Positions 8,970-18,022 of a stretch of DNA of 64,000 bases are shown here, piece after piece. This DNA is from Halorussus limi (GTDB lineage Archaea > Halobacteriota > Halobacteria > Halobacteriales > Haladaptataceae). The DNA lies in contig NZ_CP096663.1 of the NCBI RefSeq assembly GCF_023238205.1, forward strand, positions 86,470 to 150,469, written 5' to 3'. Under the pieces are notes generated by a model. That model was not told the origin of the DNA. It did no database searches and saw only the letters and a list, made by a program, of their open reading frames with translations. Numbering within the stretch: the stretch's first letter is position 1; each line of letters begins with the position of its first letter. The translations under genes and the position numbers were made by a program.

Positions 8970-9926
8970 ATGCGCCGCCGCGCCCTCCTCGCGACCGCCG
9001 CCACGTCTCTTCCCGCAATCGTCGCTGGCTGCACTAGTTCCGGCGGATTCAGTAGGAGCAACGCCGTCGCGGAAGCCTCCACAGCGCGACTTGAACTAAC
9101 GACGATTACTGACGCAGAACTCCCGACAAAGGTACTCTATACAGTCCGCCCTGCCGAAGGCGACGACGCGACTGCCCAACTGTTTGATTCGATTCTTGAC
9201 GGCGGCGCGACAACCAAGGGGACACGTCCACCACTCCCCGAACAACAACATATCGCCTACCAAGAGGGCGTCTACGAATTGTCCTATGACATAATCGAGG
9301 AAACCCCTGCCACGAGGTACTCCGTGAAAGTGGATATCGTCACAGACTCAGTAACTGAGTCGGAAGCCATTCAGTTCGCTGATCTCCCCGAGGTCGACCA
9401 GAATGAGTTTGCCGCTCACGGGCTCGCGGATGGTGATCCGGTCGGTATCGGGACAACATTCCTCTATACGGACGCCGAACGCGAGCAATCTGTCCTCGTC
9501 CCGGAGTCAGAGTACTCGTACATCACCTGGGACGACGGTACCGAAGCCGAATGGATCGTCGACGACGCCTACGACACGACCCTGAACACCTATCGGTACA
9601 CTGCCAAACAGGTGGCGACGGCCGCCGATTACGGCCGACAAATGCGTGAGCGGTTAGTGTTCGCACTCGGGGAGCTTCCGGAAGCCCAGCAGGACATCGT
9701 CGAGACGGCGATTACAGAGGGGCAGTACATTGTCGGCCCCGACGAGACGCCGTCTGATGCGCTTGTGGCGCTCGCCAATCAGTTTCGCGGCCACGAACAG
9801 GCTCACAGACTCGACGAAGACGGCGAGGGTGATCTGAGTGGCCCGTATCTGGTTCAGTACCAAGGTGACGTATACTGGACGACGCTCGTCGTCCAGCGCG
9901 ACGCGTTTCAGACGACGGCAGGCTAA
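8970..9926 (+). CDS. Secreted lipoprotein with twin-arginine-like leader
   Basis: The frame extends upstream to 8820, but the ATG at 8970 gives a proper export leader: MRRRALLATAATSLP, then AIVAGC, a haloarchaeal lipobox with the lipidated Cys near residue 22. The mature part (about 295 residues, 318 in total) is acidic and shows no domain I recognise; the second half (GRQMRERLVFALGELPEAQQDIVETAI) is helical. It would be anchored on the outer face of the membrane. It stands alone on the plus strand between the PIN cluster and the leftward gene at 9977. The role is unknown; similar lipoproteins recur in the transfer operon at 22-28 kb. Confidence 0.7.
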   Translation: MRRRALLATAATSLPAIVAGCTSSGGFSRSNAVAEASTARLELTTITDAELPTKVLYTVRPAEGDDATAQLFDSILDGGATTKGTRPPLPEQQHIAYQEGVYELSYDIIEETPATRYSVKVDIVTDSVTESEAIQFADLPEVDQNEFAAHGLADGDPVGIGTTFLYTDAEREQSVLVPESEYSYITWDDGTEAEWIVDDAYDTTLNTYRYTAKQVATAADYGRQMRERLVFALGELPEAQQDIVETAITEGQYIVGPDETPSDALVALANQFRGHEQAHRLDEDGEGDLSGPYLVQYQGDVYWTTLVVQRDAFQTTAG

Positions 9927-9976
9927 ACAAGAGGCCGCTTCGGGGAGTAGGAGCCATAACAATGGAAGTCTAGTGG

Positions 9977-10897
9977 CTACTCGTTTGAGGTCGAGTGAAT
10001 GTACTGCCACAACCAGCGGGGTTTGATGGATTGAATATCCCCGATAAGCTTGTCCCAGGGGTGGTCACCCCAGAATGCACGGCTGTAGGTATCGGGGACG
10101 TCCATAGTCTCACTAACGAGGAGGAGAGAGCCATAGAGGTCGTAGTCGGGAAGGAATGCGGTGTCCTTCCATCGGTAGCGTGGTTGAACATGGCCAAGTG
10201 CTCGCCATGGGAGTGTTGCTTGGAGGGCTGAAAGTTCGTCGGTGGTGACGCCAAGGTCACGGATAGCTGCTGGCGTAATGCCGCCGTGGCGGGTGCCATG
10301 CGCAAGCACTCCTGCAAGGAGTGCATTCGCTCGCTGTCTCATTGCAGCATGGGCAACTGCATTGTCATCGTCGTCCAGTTCTTGAGCGAGTTGGGTGAGC
10401 GCTCGAACCGAGACGGCTCGATCCATTCCTTCCTGGAGGTAGGGATGGTGCCAAGTTGGGGAGTCAAAGCAATGCTGGTAGGCATGGAGGAGTTCGGAGG
10501 CGAGTACGGAGTACGCTCTCGGCACAGGGAGTCGGCCGGTACTAATACCGATGTGGCCTGTGCGAGCAGCATATCGCGCCCCAATCCACCCCAACATGAG
10601 TGACGTCGGTGGGTCACTACTCATGAGCCGCAGATGCTCTTGCCGGGATACATCATAGACGAGATGGTCGCGCCACTGGTCGCGATATGATGTTGAGTCC
10701 ACAGCAAAGAGATCGTCGTAGATATAGGTGAGTTCTCGAAAGCACCGATGGAGACCAGTCTCACTCGCAAGAGGGCTATCACTGTCGTACTGGAGATGCT
10801 CGGACAATGGTGGGTGATCCGGGAATTGAGTTCGATACTCCGTAATGGCGTCAGCACACGTCGTGTGGAGTTGCGTCAGAAAGTTCTCCGCATTCAT
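9977..10897 (-). CDS. Uncharacterised protein with degenerate zinc-metallopeptidase-like signature
   Basis: A 306-residue soluble protein without leader or membrane segments. Residues 131-142 read VLASELLHAYQH and are followed by QEGMDRA near residue 155. The layout resembles a gluzincin active site (HExxH plus a downstream Glu), but the first His is Ser134, so S-E-L-L-H replaces H-E-x-x-H; Glu135, His138 and Glu156 are kept. A catalytic zinc site would therefore lack one ligand. It lies between unrelated genes on the opposite strand. The resemblance may be coincidental. Confidence 0.55.
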   Translation of the reverse strand: MNAENFLTQLHTTCADAITEYRTQFPDHPPLSEHLQYDSDSPLASETGLHRCFRELTYIYDDLFAVDSTSYRDQWRDHLVYDVSRQEHLRLMSSDPPTSLMLGWIGARYAARTGHIGISTGRLPVPRAYSVLASELLHAYQHCFDSPTWHHPYLQEGMDRAVSVRALTQLAQELDDDDNAVAHAAMRQRANALLAGVLAHGTRHGGITPAAIRDLGVTTDELSALQATLPWRALGHVQPRYRWKDTAFLPDYDLYGSLLLVSETMDVPDTYSRAFWGDHPWDKLIGDIQSIKPRWLWQYIHSTSNE

Positions 10898-10981
10898 CCG
10901 ATGGTATCGAACGAAGGCTTGTTCAGTATTTATAGGTACTCCATCAACACTTTCTAATCAACCAGGGGAGAACCCTCAGAT

Positions 10982-11860
10982 ATGCCCTCCCAAGACGCTC
11001 CTTCCACCCAAAAGCAGGCACTCGTCACTGCCCTTCAATGGGGCTTAATCCAGACTTTCGTTCTTGATACACTCGGCCGTCTCCTCCGAAACTATTACCG
11101 TGCAACGACGGATGCCTTCTTGCCACCAAACTGGGTAACGTCGATTCAATTCGCAGCTCCGCTGGGTCTCCTCGTCGGCGGCATCGGCGGATACCGCTGG
11201 GTGACGAGCAACCGAGCTTCAACATCAGCCTCAGCACATCGAAACCGCGTTATCTTCGTCGGATCGCTTCTTGCTGGTTGGGCGCTCGCCATCGTCCCAA
11301 CAATGGCGTTCCAGTGGCTCCTTGGAGATTGGCTGTTTTCGATGCCATATTTCGTCCTTCCGACCCTGACAGCAATCTCCGTTTTCGTCGGGTCGTACCT
11401 GCTTGCCTATCGAGTCGAGACCGCGTGGTACCGCCGTCACCGACCTCGACTTCTAGGCGCAGTCAAAGGGGCATTTGCTGGACTGCTGGTTGGCTTCATC
11501 GGTTTCATCGCGTACGGTGGATATCTCGCTGCGACGCAGACCAGCTACAGTCTTAGTGGTGGCCCGGGGATCGTCACGGCCGTGTGTCTCGGTGCAATTG
11601 CCGGCTACATGCTAACCGACACGGAACGTGGCGGGGATCGATCTGCAGAGTTTGTCGGTCTCCTGATTGTATCTCTTCTCGCGTTCAGCCTACTGTTGAC
11701 TCTCGGGATGGTTGCATTCAATGCAGTCGGAGTGTCTCCATTCGGGTTTAGTTCGTCGTTCATTTGGCCTCTTATTCCGCTTGTCTTGGCGCTCGGAGTG
11801 GCTAGTTACCTAGCGTACGGGGTTCAGACAACATTCTACCGACGATTCGTTGGTCGATAG
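10982..11860 (+). CDS. Multi-pass membrane protein of unknown function
   Basis: A 292-residue protein with about seven strongly hydrophobic segments, for example AAPLGLLVGGIGGY, VIFVGSLLAGWALAIVPTMAF, FVLPTLTAISVFVGSYLLAY, GAFAGLLVGFIGFIAYGGYLA, IVTAVCLGAIAGYML, FVGLLIVSLLAFSLLLTLGMVAF and IPLVLALGVASYLAYG. Short Arg-rich loops (AWYRRHRPRLLG, TTFYRRFVGR) fit the positive-inside rule. No transporter family motif is recognised. It is transcribed alone and divergently from the 9977-10897 gene. Confidence 0.65.
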   Translation: MPSQDAPSTQKQALVTALQWGLIQTFVLDTLGRLLRNYYRATTDAFLPPNWVTSIQFAAPLGLLVGGIGGYRWVTSNRASTSASAHRNRVIFVGSLLAGWALAIVPTMAFQWLLGDWLFSMPYFVLPTLTAISVFVGSYLLAYRVETAWYRRHRPRLLGAVKGAFAGLLVGFIGFIAYGGYLAATQTSYSLSGGPGIVTAVCLGAIAGYMLTDTERGGDRSAEFVGLLIVSLLAFSLLLTLGMVAFNAVGVSPFGFSSSFIWPLIPLVLALGVASYLAYGVQTTFYRRFVGR

Positions 11861-11959
11861 TCGACGACGCAATCTTTCTACTAACTACCGAGGCAACGAG
11901 TCCAAACCGAAGGTTCGGTCGGACCCCACTGGTCTATTTGATGGCGTCCGATATATCGA

Positions 11960-12196
11960 ATGATGCCGAGTTCACGGAGGCCCCTGAGCACAAGCGAGCA
12001 GGCTGTGCTCGACCACCTCGACACGTATATCGAGACCACGGCAGATGAGGAGCGTATCTCACACGCAGACGCCGTCACGTACCTCAGTGAGCAAGGAATC
12101 AACCGTGCCGACGCCCGTGAGCTTGTCGAACAACTGTTATTGAAAGGATATCTGTACGAGGTCGGCGACAGACTCCGTATTCCACCTCGCATCTAA
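11960..12196 (+). CDS. Small winged-helix protein
   Basis: A 78-residue protein with a single winged helix filling most of it: LSTSEQAVLDHLDTYI, ISHADAVTYLSEQGINRADARELVEQLLLKGYLYEVGDRLRI. The helix-turn-helix is followed by a short hairpin wing (YLYEVGDRLRI). Such stand-alone wHTH proteins are frequent on haloarchaeal plasmids and integrated elements. It sits next to the primase-polymerase gene on the opposite strand with convergent ends and may regulate replication genes. That role is inferred from position only. Confidence 0.65.
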   Translation: MMPSSRRPLSTSEQAVLDHLDTYIETTADEERISHADAVTYLSEQGINRADARELVEQLLLKGYLYEVGDRLRIPPRI

Positions 12197-12249
12197 CCGC
12201 TTGCAGTCTGCGTCCGTGGCTTACCAGACTGACGACCCTCTACGAACAC

Positions 12250-13530
12250 CTACGAGTCAGGGTCGTTTCCGAACAACCGCTTCGTCCGCCCCCAGACAGA
12301 CTCCGACTGTGACTCCTCCTCGTCTGAGCTCCCACTACCAACACGCTCCTCGTGAGTCTGATCCGTCGCTTGCTCACGTTCCGCAAGTTCAGTCGTGAGC
12401 CGCTCAACATCTGCTTCAAGTTCGTCGGTGCGCTCGTTCTTCCATTCGAGAAGCGTCTCTAGCTCCTCGACACGGTCGGCCAACAGCCGATTCTTCTCAG
12501 TAAGATACGCCCGACTACGGTCCAATTCGCCACGGCTACTATCTACCGAGGAGTCCCTAGTCGAGGCCGAGTCCCGAGTCTGTTCCTCTCTCGGTTCTGG
12601 GTCGTAGAACGCTGAGGTATTCTGTACTGCTCGCTCAATCGTCTTCTCCCCGTATGTTGAACCGTCGGCGTAGTGGACTTCATCCCATTTCTCACGAAGT
12701 AATCCCGACTGGCGAAATAGATCGTCCATCCTCGTTTGGTCGCCACCAGTCCAGAACGCCAGTAGATTACAGAGTGCCATATCAGCTTCCGACTGACTAT
12801 CGTACCCACCCGTATTCCCGTTCCAGAGACGCTCGAACTTTGCGCCATTCGACGCATTCATCGCCTTCTCCAGTAACTCCTCGTCCTTGAGGTCAACGTC
12901 AACCTTACTCGGTCCATTAGTCGTAGAGTCCTCGTCAGCGCGCTCACGCTGGTCAGGTTCGGCCTCCGAACTGTCGATGGTGTCTTGGACGTATTCACGG
13001 TGGACGGCCGTGAGCGCGTCCTGCCGCCGTGCAACCCGCGTCGGTGTCTCCTCGACACGGTCGCCGGTGACGGTGAAAAACCGCGCCGTATCGTACAACT
13101 CGAAACTCCCACGCCGATTCCGGCCCTCAGGGAGGTCGCCTTTAATCAGCACGTGGTAGCCAGTTCCGGATGGTGAAACCTCTGTATACGAGTCGAGACG
13201 CTCGATGATGTCGTGTGCCGCATCGTCGGCATCTCCCGTTTCGGGATCCCGGCAGTCGTCGAGGTCCACTCCCACAATCGGATCATCGTCAGTAAAAACG
13301 AACCCGACGCCATCAGCATTCCCCGATTCAACGTAGTCAAACGCGGTTTCGAAGTCCGTCCATGTCTCCGAATCCGTTGAGGACGCGAACCCACCCGACC
13401 CAGGGGTTACTGGAATCTTCGTCGCCTTCCCATCCCGTTGCTCCTCCTTCCAGCACACCCACTGCTCGCGCTCACACAACTCATCCGGAAGCACCAATAC
13501 CTCAACTAGTGACTCAGAATCCATACTCAT
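12250..13530 (-). CDS. Primase-polymerase-like replication protein (NrS-1 polymerase HBD type)
   Basis: A 426-residue protein. The amino-terminal ~170 residues match the archaeo-eukaryotic primase/prim-pol pattern: WVCWKEEQRDGKATKIPVTP, GVGFVFTDDDPIVGVDLDDC (metal-binding acidic cluster near residue 85) and SPSGTGYHVLIKG. The next region (LLEKAMNASNGAKFERLWNG, SEADMALCNLLAFWTGGD, ERAVQNTSAFY) is the helix-bundle domain found in NrS-1-like viral polymerases and PriCT-type primases. Residues ~330-400 form a coiled coil (RLLADRVEELETLLEWKNE). No helicase domain is attached. It most likely primes replication of the mobile element. It is followed by 348 bases containing inverted repeats, then the VirD4-like gene. 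Confidence 0.7.
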   Translation of the reverse strand: MSMDSESLVEVLVLPDELCEREQWVCWKEEQRDGKATKIPVTPGSGGFASSTDSETWTDFETAFDYVESGNADGVGFVFTDDDPIVGVDLDDCRDPETGDADDAAHDIIERLDSYTEVSPSGTGYHVLIKGDLPEGRNRRGSFELYDTARFFTVTGDRVEETPTRVARRQDALTAVHREYVQDTIDSSEAEPDQRERADEDSTTNGPSKVDVDLKDEELLEKAMNASNGAKFERLWNGNTGGYDSQSEADMALCNLLAFWTGGDQTRMDDLFRQSGLLREKWDEVHYADGSTYGEKTIERAVQNTSAFYDPEPREEQTRDSASTRDSSVDSSRGELDRSRAYLTEKNRLLADRVEELETLLEWKNERTDELEADVERLTTELAEREQATDQTHEERVGSGSSDEEESQSESVWGRTKRLFGNDPDS

Positions 13531-13623
13531 CCCTCCTTGTATAATTCTCTTGGAACATCACACACCCACTATCACGATAATGACAAAACAGTTCTCGACG
13601 AGCAGGCTGACGGTTACCCTGTC

Positions 13624-13640
13624 CAACGGGTGCAACCCGT
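13624..13640. repeat. Perfect inverted repeat upstream of the primase gene
   Basis: AACGGGT - GCA - ACCCGTT, with 7-bp arms and a 3-base spacer, lies about 95 bases upstream of the primase start on its transcribed side. This is the size of an operator for a dimeric repressor. It is part of the repeat cluster between the primase and VirD4-like genes. Confidence 0.5.
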
Positions 13641-13669
13641 TCTATATTAGTTGGTCTTTGGCCGGGTAT

Positions 13670-13755
13670 TTGCATGGACAGCGCCCCCGTCATGCGATTT
13701 TTCGTGGACAGTCGTGTCCATGCAACATCCTTGGCCGTCCAGTCTGCATGGACAG
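13670..13755. repeat. Triple TGCATGGACA repeat cluster, iteron- or operator-like
   Basis: TGCATGGACA occurs three times in 86 bases: forward at 13670-13679, inverted at 13715-13724 and forward at 13745-13754. The inverted copy is also one arm of a perfect dyad, TGGACA-GTCG-TGTCCA (13705-13720). This is the only sizeable gene-free stretch inside the replication/transfer gene block. Spaced repeats next to a primase gene fit a replication origin or a transfer/regulatory site. No AT-rich unwinding region stands out, so the operator reading is equally open. Confidence 0.5.
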
Positions 13756-13878
13756 GGAGCGTAAAAGGCCGAGTCTGCTCGCTTTGAGGCTTGTATTGCA
13801 GTATTTCGTCGGCTAGCTTCTGTCGAATGAGGGAGGTGGCTAAGCCACCCGCTGGTTGTATCATGTATTTGGTTGATT

Positions 13879-16800
13879 TCATTGACCGAGTAGTGTCTCG
13901 GCCTCTTGTGTCAGCGTGATTCCAACGTAGAACTGCACACGCTCACCGTCCACTCGCGACCGATCAGTATCGAATTCAATGACGTTTCGAAGCTTCCGAG
14001 TGAACCATCCCTTGTTCGTCCCATCGATATCGTGCTGGTCCGTCCAATTAGAATACGCTTGAAACAGGTCATCCTGTGGAACCCTGGCCTCGTCCACTTG
14101 CCGAACATACATTGCTGTGAACGCTTCAACACCGTCCTCACTCGGATCGATTTCCACCGACTCAGCAGGTGGTTGGGAATCAATGTCCTCAGGGGAGGAG
14201 GTTTCTTCACTCTGAGCGGAGTTCTCAGACTGCTCCGAATCTTCAGTTGAAGTGTCTGGCCATAGTTCGTCAGGATTCTCCGAGAGCGCATACGTCTCCC
14301 CTTGCTGGAAGACCGTTGGATTGCCGTCTGCTGGCAGAATCAGAACAACGTAGCTATCTCGGGGAATCTCCGCCTCCGGCAGTTCGTCACTCGGGATGAA
14401 TGGTCGCTTGATTGGCGTCCACTCCGCCTCGAACTCGTCTTTCGAGTCGTATGTCTGTGTTGCGCCGGGTTTGTGGACGGTGTACTGCCCGGTTTCTCGG
14501 TCATGACTGTAGTAAGCCGGAACCATGTCTTTCGAGAGTGTCCCTTCGTCGGACATATGAGCAAACTCCGTCTCGCCGTCAGAGAGTACGCGCTCGTCAC
14601 CATCACGAGTCCAGACTGTCCGGTTCGTGTCGGAGGTGCGTGGTCGGACTGCAGTTACGCCACCATGTGCTGTCGCGCCACCGCCGAACGTCACGACCTC
14701 GTCGCAGTTGTAGAACTGCTCGGTACCGTCTGCGCGCTCACGAAGTGGCGGTGAGAGAATGTTCTCAACCCGTGACGCCCACTTCGTCTCCGAGTCACCC
14801 GGTCGAACGACAAAAATTGGAATCCGGTCTGCTTCGTGGGCGCGCTTGAGGTTCTGCAAGACCTTCACGGGGCGATCCGGTGTTGTGGTCTCAGCTTCGA
14901 TGTTGAATACGGCGTCGTGGTCCGGATGGGTTGCGACGGCGTCGGGTTGTTCACTCCCGTCCTGTTCGACAACCTCGACACTAAACCCGCGCTCAGTAAG
15001 CGCTTCCTCAGTATCGACAAGGACTGCATCGTGAGTTTCACCGCCCGCAGATCGAACGGATCCAGTCTCCGGTTCGACCATTGTCTCGCCGTCCTCAGTG
15101 AGGCGGACTACGATATCGTCGTCCTGCAACTCGACTTCCATTAGTCCAGAGGCATCTCGTACGTCGGGCAAGTCCTCGGGCGCATATTCGATATCGGCGT
15201 CCTGATTGTCGAGGCGAACCGCGAGTTCGTCGTCCACGACGGTGACGTCCACCCAGCCGTTTTCTGTGCGGACACCCGCTCGAATCTGGACTGCGCGAAT
15301 CGCCTCCGCCATCGTCTTGTCCAGTATCCGCGTCGGATTCGCCGCTTCATTCGAGTCGCTATAGATGAGGTTCTGCATAATTTCGGCGTCAGTCAACGGG
15401 TCCGTCCCATAGCGTTCGAGGCTCTCCTCGATGATGTCGTCAACCGCTTCTGGCGACCGAAGCGGTGGGTATGGCGCGAACGAATTGAGCAGAACTGGTT
15501 CGGAGTAGCGACCACCGCTGAGAGGGAGTTTCGTCCATGCTTTGTACTGGTCAGTCGATATGAGGTCCTCGGCCGTGTAATCACGGAACCGCTTCATCAA
15601 CAGACGAGCGTCGTCCACGCTGTTCACTGAGAACGCGATGAGATTGTCGCAGTTATTCTGCACTGCTTCGAGCGTCTCTTCTTCGAACTGCGATGGATAC
15701 TGGGACGCCAGCGTCACGGAGAGACGCATCGAGCGAGCGCGAGCGAGCATCGACTCGATGTCGAGGTTGTCGCTAGCGATCTCGTCGAACTCGTCAACAA
15801 GCACAAAGTAGGGGGATGGGTCGCGGTCAAGTTCGTACGAGCGGCGTTGAATCGCACTCCAGAGATTCCGCATCACCCCGAGCGTGATCATCTTCTTAAT
15901 GTCCGTGTTCTCGACAGGCGTGCGAACGATGACGATGCGGTCGTTGTCGATGATATTGCGGAAATCGATGGTACTCTCACGGTGGGCGATAATCCGCCGG
16001 ATAACCGAGTTCTCGACCCACGATTTAATCCGCTTCAGGATTGGTCGCACCGTCTCGTCCTCCATCTTCGCGATTTCGATGCAGAATTCACGCACGTAGG
16101 GGTCCTCAACGTTCGCCGCGAATTCCTCGCGGCGCTCGGCGTTCAACAGCGTGAAATACAGATCAATCACCGAGAATGGCTTCTCGGACTGCATCATCGC
16201 TCGACCCATCGACTCGGTGATCGACTCCATGTTGATACCCCAGTACTCGTCGGTATCGAAAATCGCCTTCAGATTCTCGATCCGGCTCTCGATCTCGTTC
16301 TCGTATTCCTCCGGCGTCTCGCACTCGGGAACTTCGAGGAAATTCAGCCCGACCGTCTTATCGTGCTTGGACGAGCCGGGTTCAATCCAAATCACATCGT
16401 CAAGGCGATGAGCAGGGAGTTTCCGCAGGAGTTCACGGGAGTCGCGGCCTTTCGGGTCGAAGTAGACGAAGCCGTGGCCAGCGTACGCCAACTGGACCGA
16501 GATGTTGTTCATCTCGGTGGATTTCCCGTAGCCCGTCACGCCCTGAATCCAGATATGCCGGAACAGCGAGTCGAAGCGAAGCGGTGCTTCACGGAACCCC
16601 CGCTGGACGTCCTCGTCGTACCCAATCCACAGCTGGTCAAACGCGCCCTCAGCACTTGCCTCAATCATCTCCCGGACGTACGGACCTGCAACGAGACCCT
16701 CCTCGGCTGTGGCAGTACTAACGGCCTTCCCGCCGACGTAGGTCGTGTCCTCCTCAGAGATGTCGTACGGTTCACCGAGGAGCGATTGGGCGTCGGGTGT

Positions 16801-16902
16801 TGAGTCGGCCTCCGTGTCGTCTGCTTCTGGTTTCTCGGATTCAGAGGTAGCGTCGGACGACTCCGAGGAGTCGTCACTGCCGAAGATTCGATCAAACACC
16901 AT
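13879..16902 (-). CDS. VirD4/TraD/HerA-type coupling ATPase with nuclease-like and primase-type wHTH extensions
   Basis: The long frame opens at 17070, but ATG 16902 (MVFDRIFGSD) follows a GAGG motif and overlaps the upstream stop by only 11 bases, so I start there (1007 residues). Walker A is WIQGVTGYGKST (about residues 119-129); Walker B is YFVLVDEFDEIA (near 370), followed by TLASQYPSQFEEE. This is a type IV coupling/HerA-type DNA-pumping ATPase. Around residue 653, PDAVATHPDHDAVFNIEAE resembles a PD-(D/E)xK nuclease core lacking the usual Lys. The last ~75 residues (DDLFQAYSNWTDQHDI, NKGWFTRKLRN, DRSRVDGERVQFYVGI) resemble the winged helix at the end of plasmid/phage primases. It probably brings substrate DNA to the secretion channel. 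Confidence 0.8.
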   Translation of the reverse strand: MVFDRIFGSDDSSESSDATSESEKPEADDTEADSTPDAQSLLGEPYDISEEDTTYVGGKAVSTATAEEGLVAGPYVREMIEASAEGAFDQLWIGYDEDVQRGFREAPLRFDSLFRHIWIQGVTGYGKSTEMNNISVQLAYAGHGFVYFDPKGRDSRELLRKLPAHRLDDVIWIEPGSSKHDKTVGLNFLEVPECETPEEYENEIESRIENLKAIFDTDEYWGINMESITESMGRAMMQSEKPFSVIDLYFTLLNAERREEFAANVEDPYVREFCIEIAKMEDETVRPILKRIKSWVENSVIRRIIAHRESTIDFRNIIDNDRIVIVRTPVENTDIKKMITLGVMRNLWSAIQRRSYELDRDPSPYFVLVDEFDEIASDNLDIESMLARARSMRLSVTLASQYPSQFEEETLEAVQNNCDNLIAFSVNSVDDARLLMKRFRDYTAEDLISTDQYKAWTKLPLSGGRYSEPVLLNSFAPYPPLRSPEAVDDIIEESLERYGTDPLTDAEIMQNLIYSDSNEAANPTRILDKTMAEAIRAVQIRAGVRTENGWVDVTVVDDELAVRLDNQDADIEYAPEDLPDVRDASGLMEVELQDDDIVVRLTEDGETMVEPETGSVRSAGGETHDAVLVDTEEALTERGFSVEVVEQDGSEQPDAVATHPDHDAVFNIEAETTTPDRPVKVLQNLKRAHEADRIPIFVVRPGDSETKWASRVENILSPPLRERADGTEQFYNCDEVVTFGGGATAHGGVTAVRPRTSDTNRTVWTRDGDERVLSDGETEFAHMSDEGTLSKDMVPAYYSHDRETGQYTVHKPGATQTYDSKDEFEAEWTPIKRPFIPSDELPEAEIPRDSYVVLILPADGNPTVFQQGETYALSENPDELWPDTSTEDSEQSENSAQSEETSSPEDIDSQPPAESVEIDPSEDGVEAFTAMYVRQVDEARVPQDDLFQAYSNWTDQHDIDGTNKGWFTRKLRNVIEFDTDRSRVDGERVQFYVGITLTQEAETLLGQ

Positions 16903-18022
16903 GATTTCCTCTGTTGGAACTGAGGTCGTCGTCTTCGGCGCTCGTTGCTTGGCGGTCGTGTTGCCCTGCGTCGGCGGGAACCCGGTCGCCACGCTGGGTG
17001 TGTCGCCAATCGATGTTCGGCGTCTCGATATCGCCACTCGGGATATGGGCGACACCAGCGAGTTCATCAATAGTCAGAATCATCCGCTGGTCACTCCAGT
17101 CACGCCCAACCATCTGCTCGACATGCTGGTGGAGATTGGTCGCTCGTTTTGCTTCTTTGCGATGCCAGATTGGCGTATCCTCAAAGCTTTGCTCGGTGAC
17201 GCCCCAGTAGAGTTTCTTGAACATCCCCGCGACCCCACGGGCACGCGCCTCAGCCTCACTTTGCTCCGCAGAGACAGCGAGAATTCGGATGTTAGCATGG
17301 AATGCCTGTTTGCCGCGCTGTTGTGCGACAGTTTTGGCGATCTGCTTGTCCGTCTCGTTGGCTGGACGAGTTCGTGGATTGAGCCAGCCAACTGAGGTCC
17401 CATTTCGATGGGCTTCGGCGAGTTCCTCGACGCTGTTGTGTTTGAATCGGTCGCCGTCAGTCCACGACTGCTTCGCTGGCCGGAAGACGACTTGCACGAC
17501 GACTTTGCTGTCGTCGAGCGAAAGCATCTCGCTCGTAATCTCGCCATAGGGGTCCGTCTCGAACTCCTCGCTGTTGTGGTGGCGAATCGGATAGTAGGGA
17601 ATCTTCTTCAGCCCCAGTCGGGCACCAGCGATGTACTCGTCGGACTTAATCACGGGAAACGTGACGCCGTCTTCGACGCGAAAGACCTCGCTGTTGGCAT
17701 AGTTGTTACCGACGCGACGACGGAACTTGTCGGCGGCTGCCTCGGTCGCGGCGTGCACGTAGAACTTGATTTTGCCTTCGTCAAACCACAGCTCGAACGA
17801 GTGGTGGTCGCTCGTGTTCTTCCCCCGGAAGTTCGTAGTCATGTCGTGGACTGACCGGAGGAGACCGGTCGCGCCGAGGATGTCCTCGTTTTCTTTGAAT
17901 GGTCGAATACGGAGCAGGCTACCGGATGTGTCCTCGGCCTGCTGGACGAACGCTTCGTCAAGGGGGAGTTGGGTCGCGCTGTACTGCGGTGAACCGCCGA
18001 TGATGCGGGTGAATTTAGACAT
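16892..18022 (-). CDS. Conserved conjugation-operon protein between VirB4 and VirD4 (unknown function)
   Basis: Start taken at ATG 18022 (MSKFTRIIGG), which overlaps the VirB4 stop by 8 bases; the frame also extends to 18088 inside VirB4. The 376 residues have no Walker motif. An alpha/beta amino-terminal part (LLRIRPFKENEDILGATGLL, SFELWFDEGKIKFYVHAATEAAADKFRRRVGNNYAN) resembles the amino-terminal accessory region of HerA/TraG-like ATPases, suggesting that one ancestral ATPase was split into this protein plus the next. The carboxy tail is disordered and acidic. Overlaps on both sides point to strict co-translation with VirB4 and VirD4. It is probably an adaptor of the transfer complex. Confidence 0.6.
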   Translation of the reverse strand: MSKFTRIIGGSPQYSATQLPLDEAFVQQAEDTSGSLLRIRPFKENEDILGATGLLRSVHDMTTNFRGKNTSDHHSFELWFDEGKIKFYVHAATEAAADKFRRRVGNNYANSEVFRVEDGVTFPVIKSDEYIAGARLGLKKIPYYPIRHHNSEEFETDPYGEITSEMLSLDDSKVVVQVVFRPAKQSWTDGDRFKHNSVEELAEAHRNGTSVGWLNPRTRPANETDKQIAKTVAQQRGKQAFHANIRILAVSAEQSEAEARARGVAGMFKKLYWGVTEQSFEDTPIWHRKEAKRATNLHQHVEQMVGRDWSDQRMILTIDELAGVAHIPSGDIETPNIDWRHTQRGDRVPADAGQHDRQATSAEDDDLSSNRGNHGV

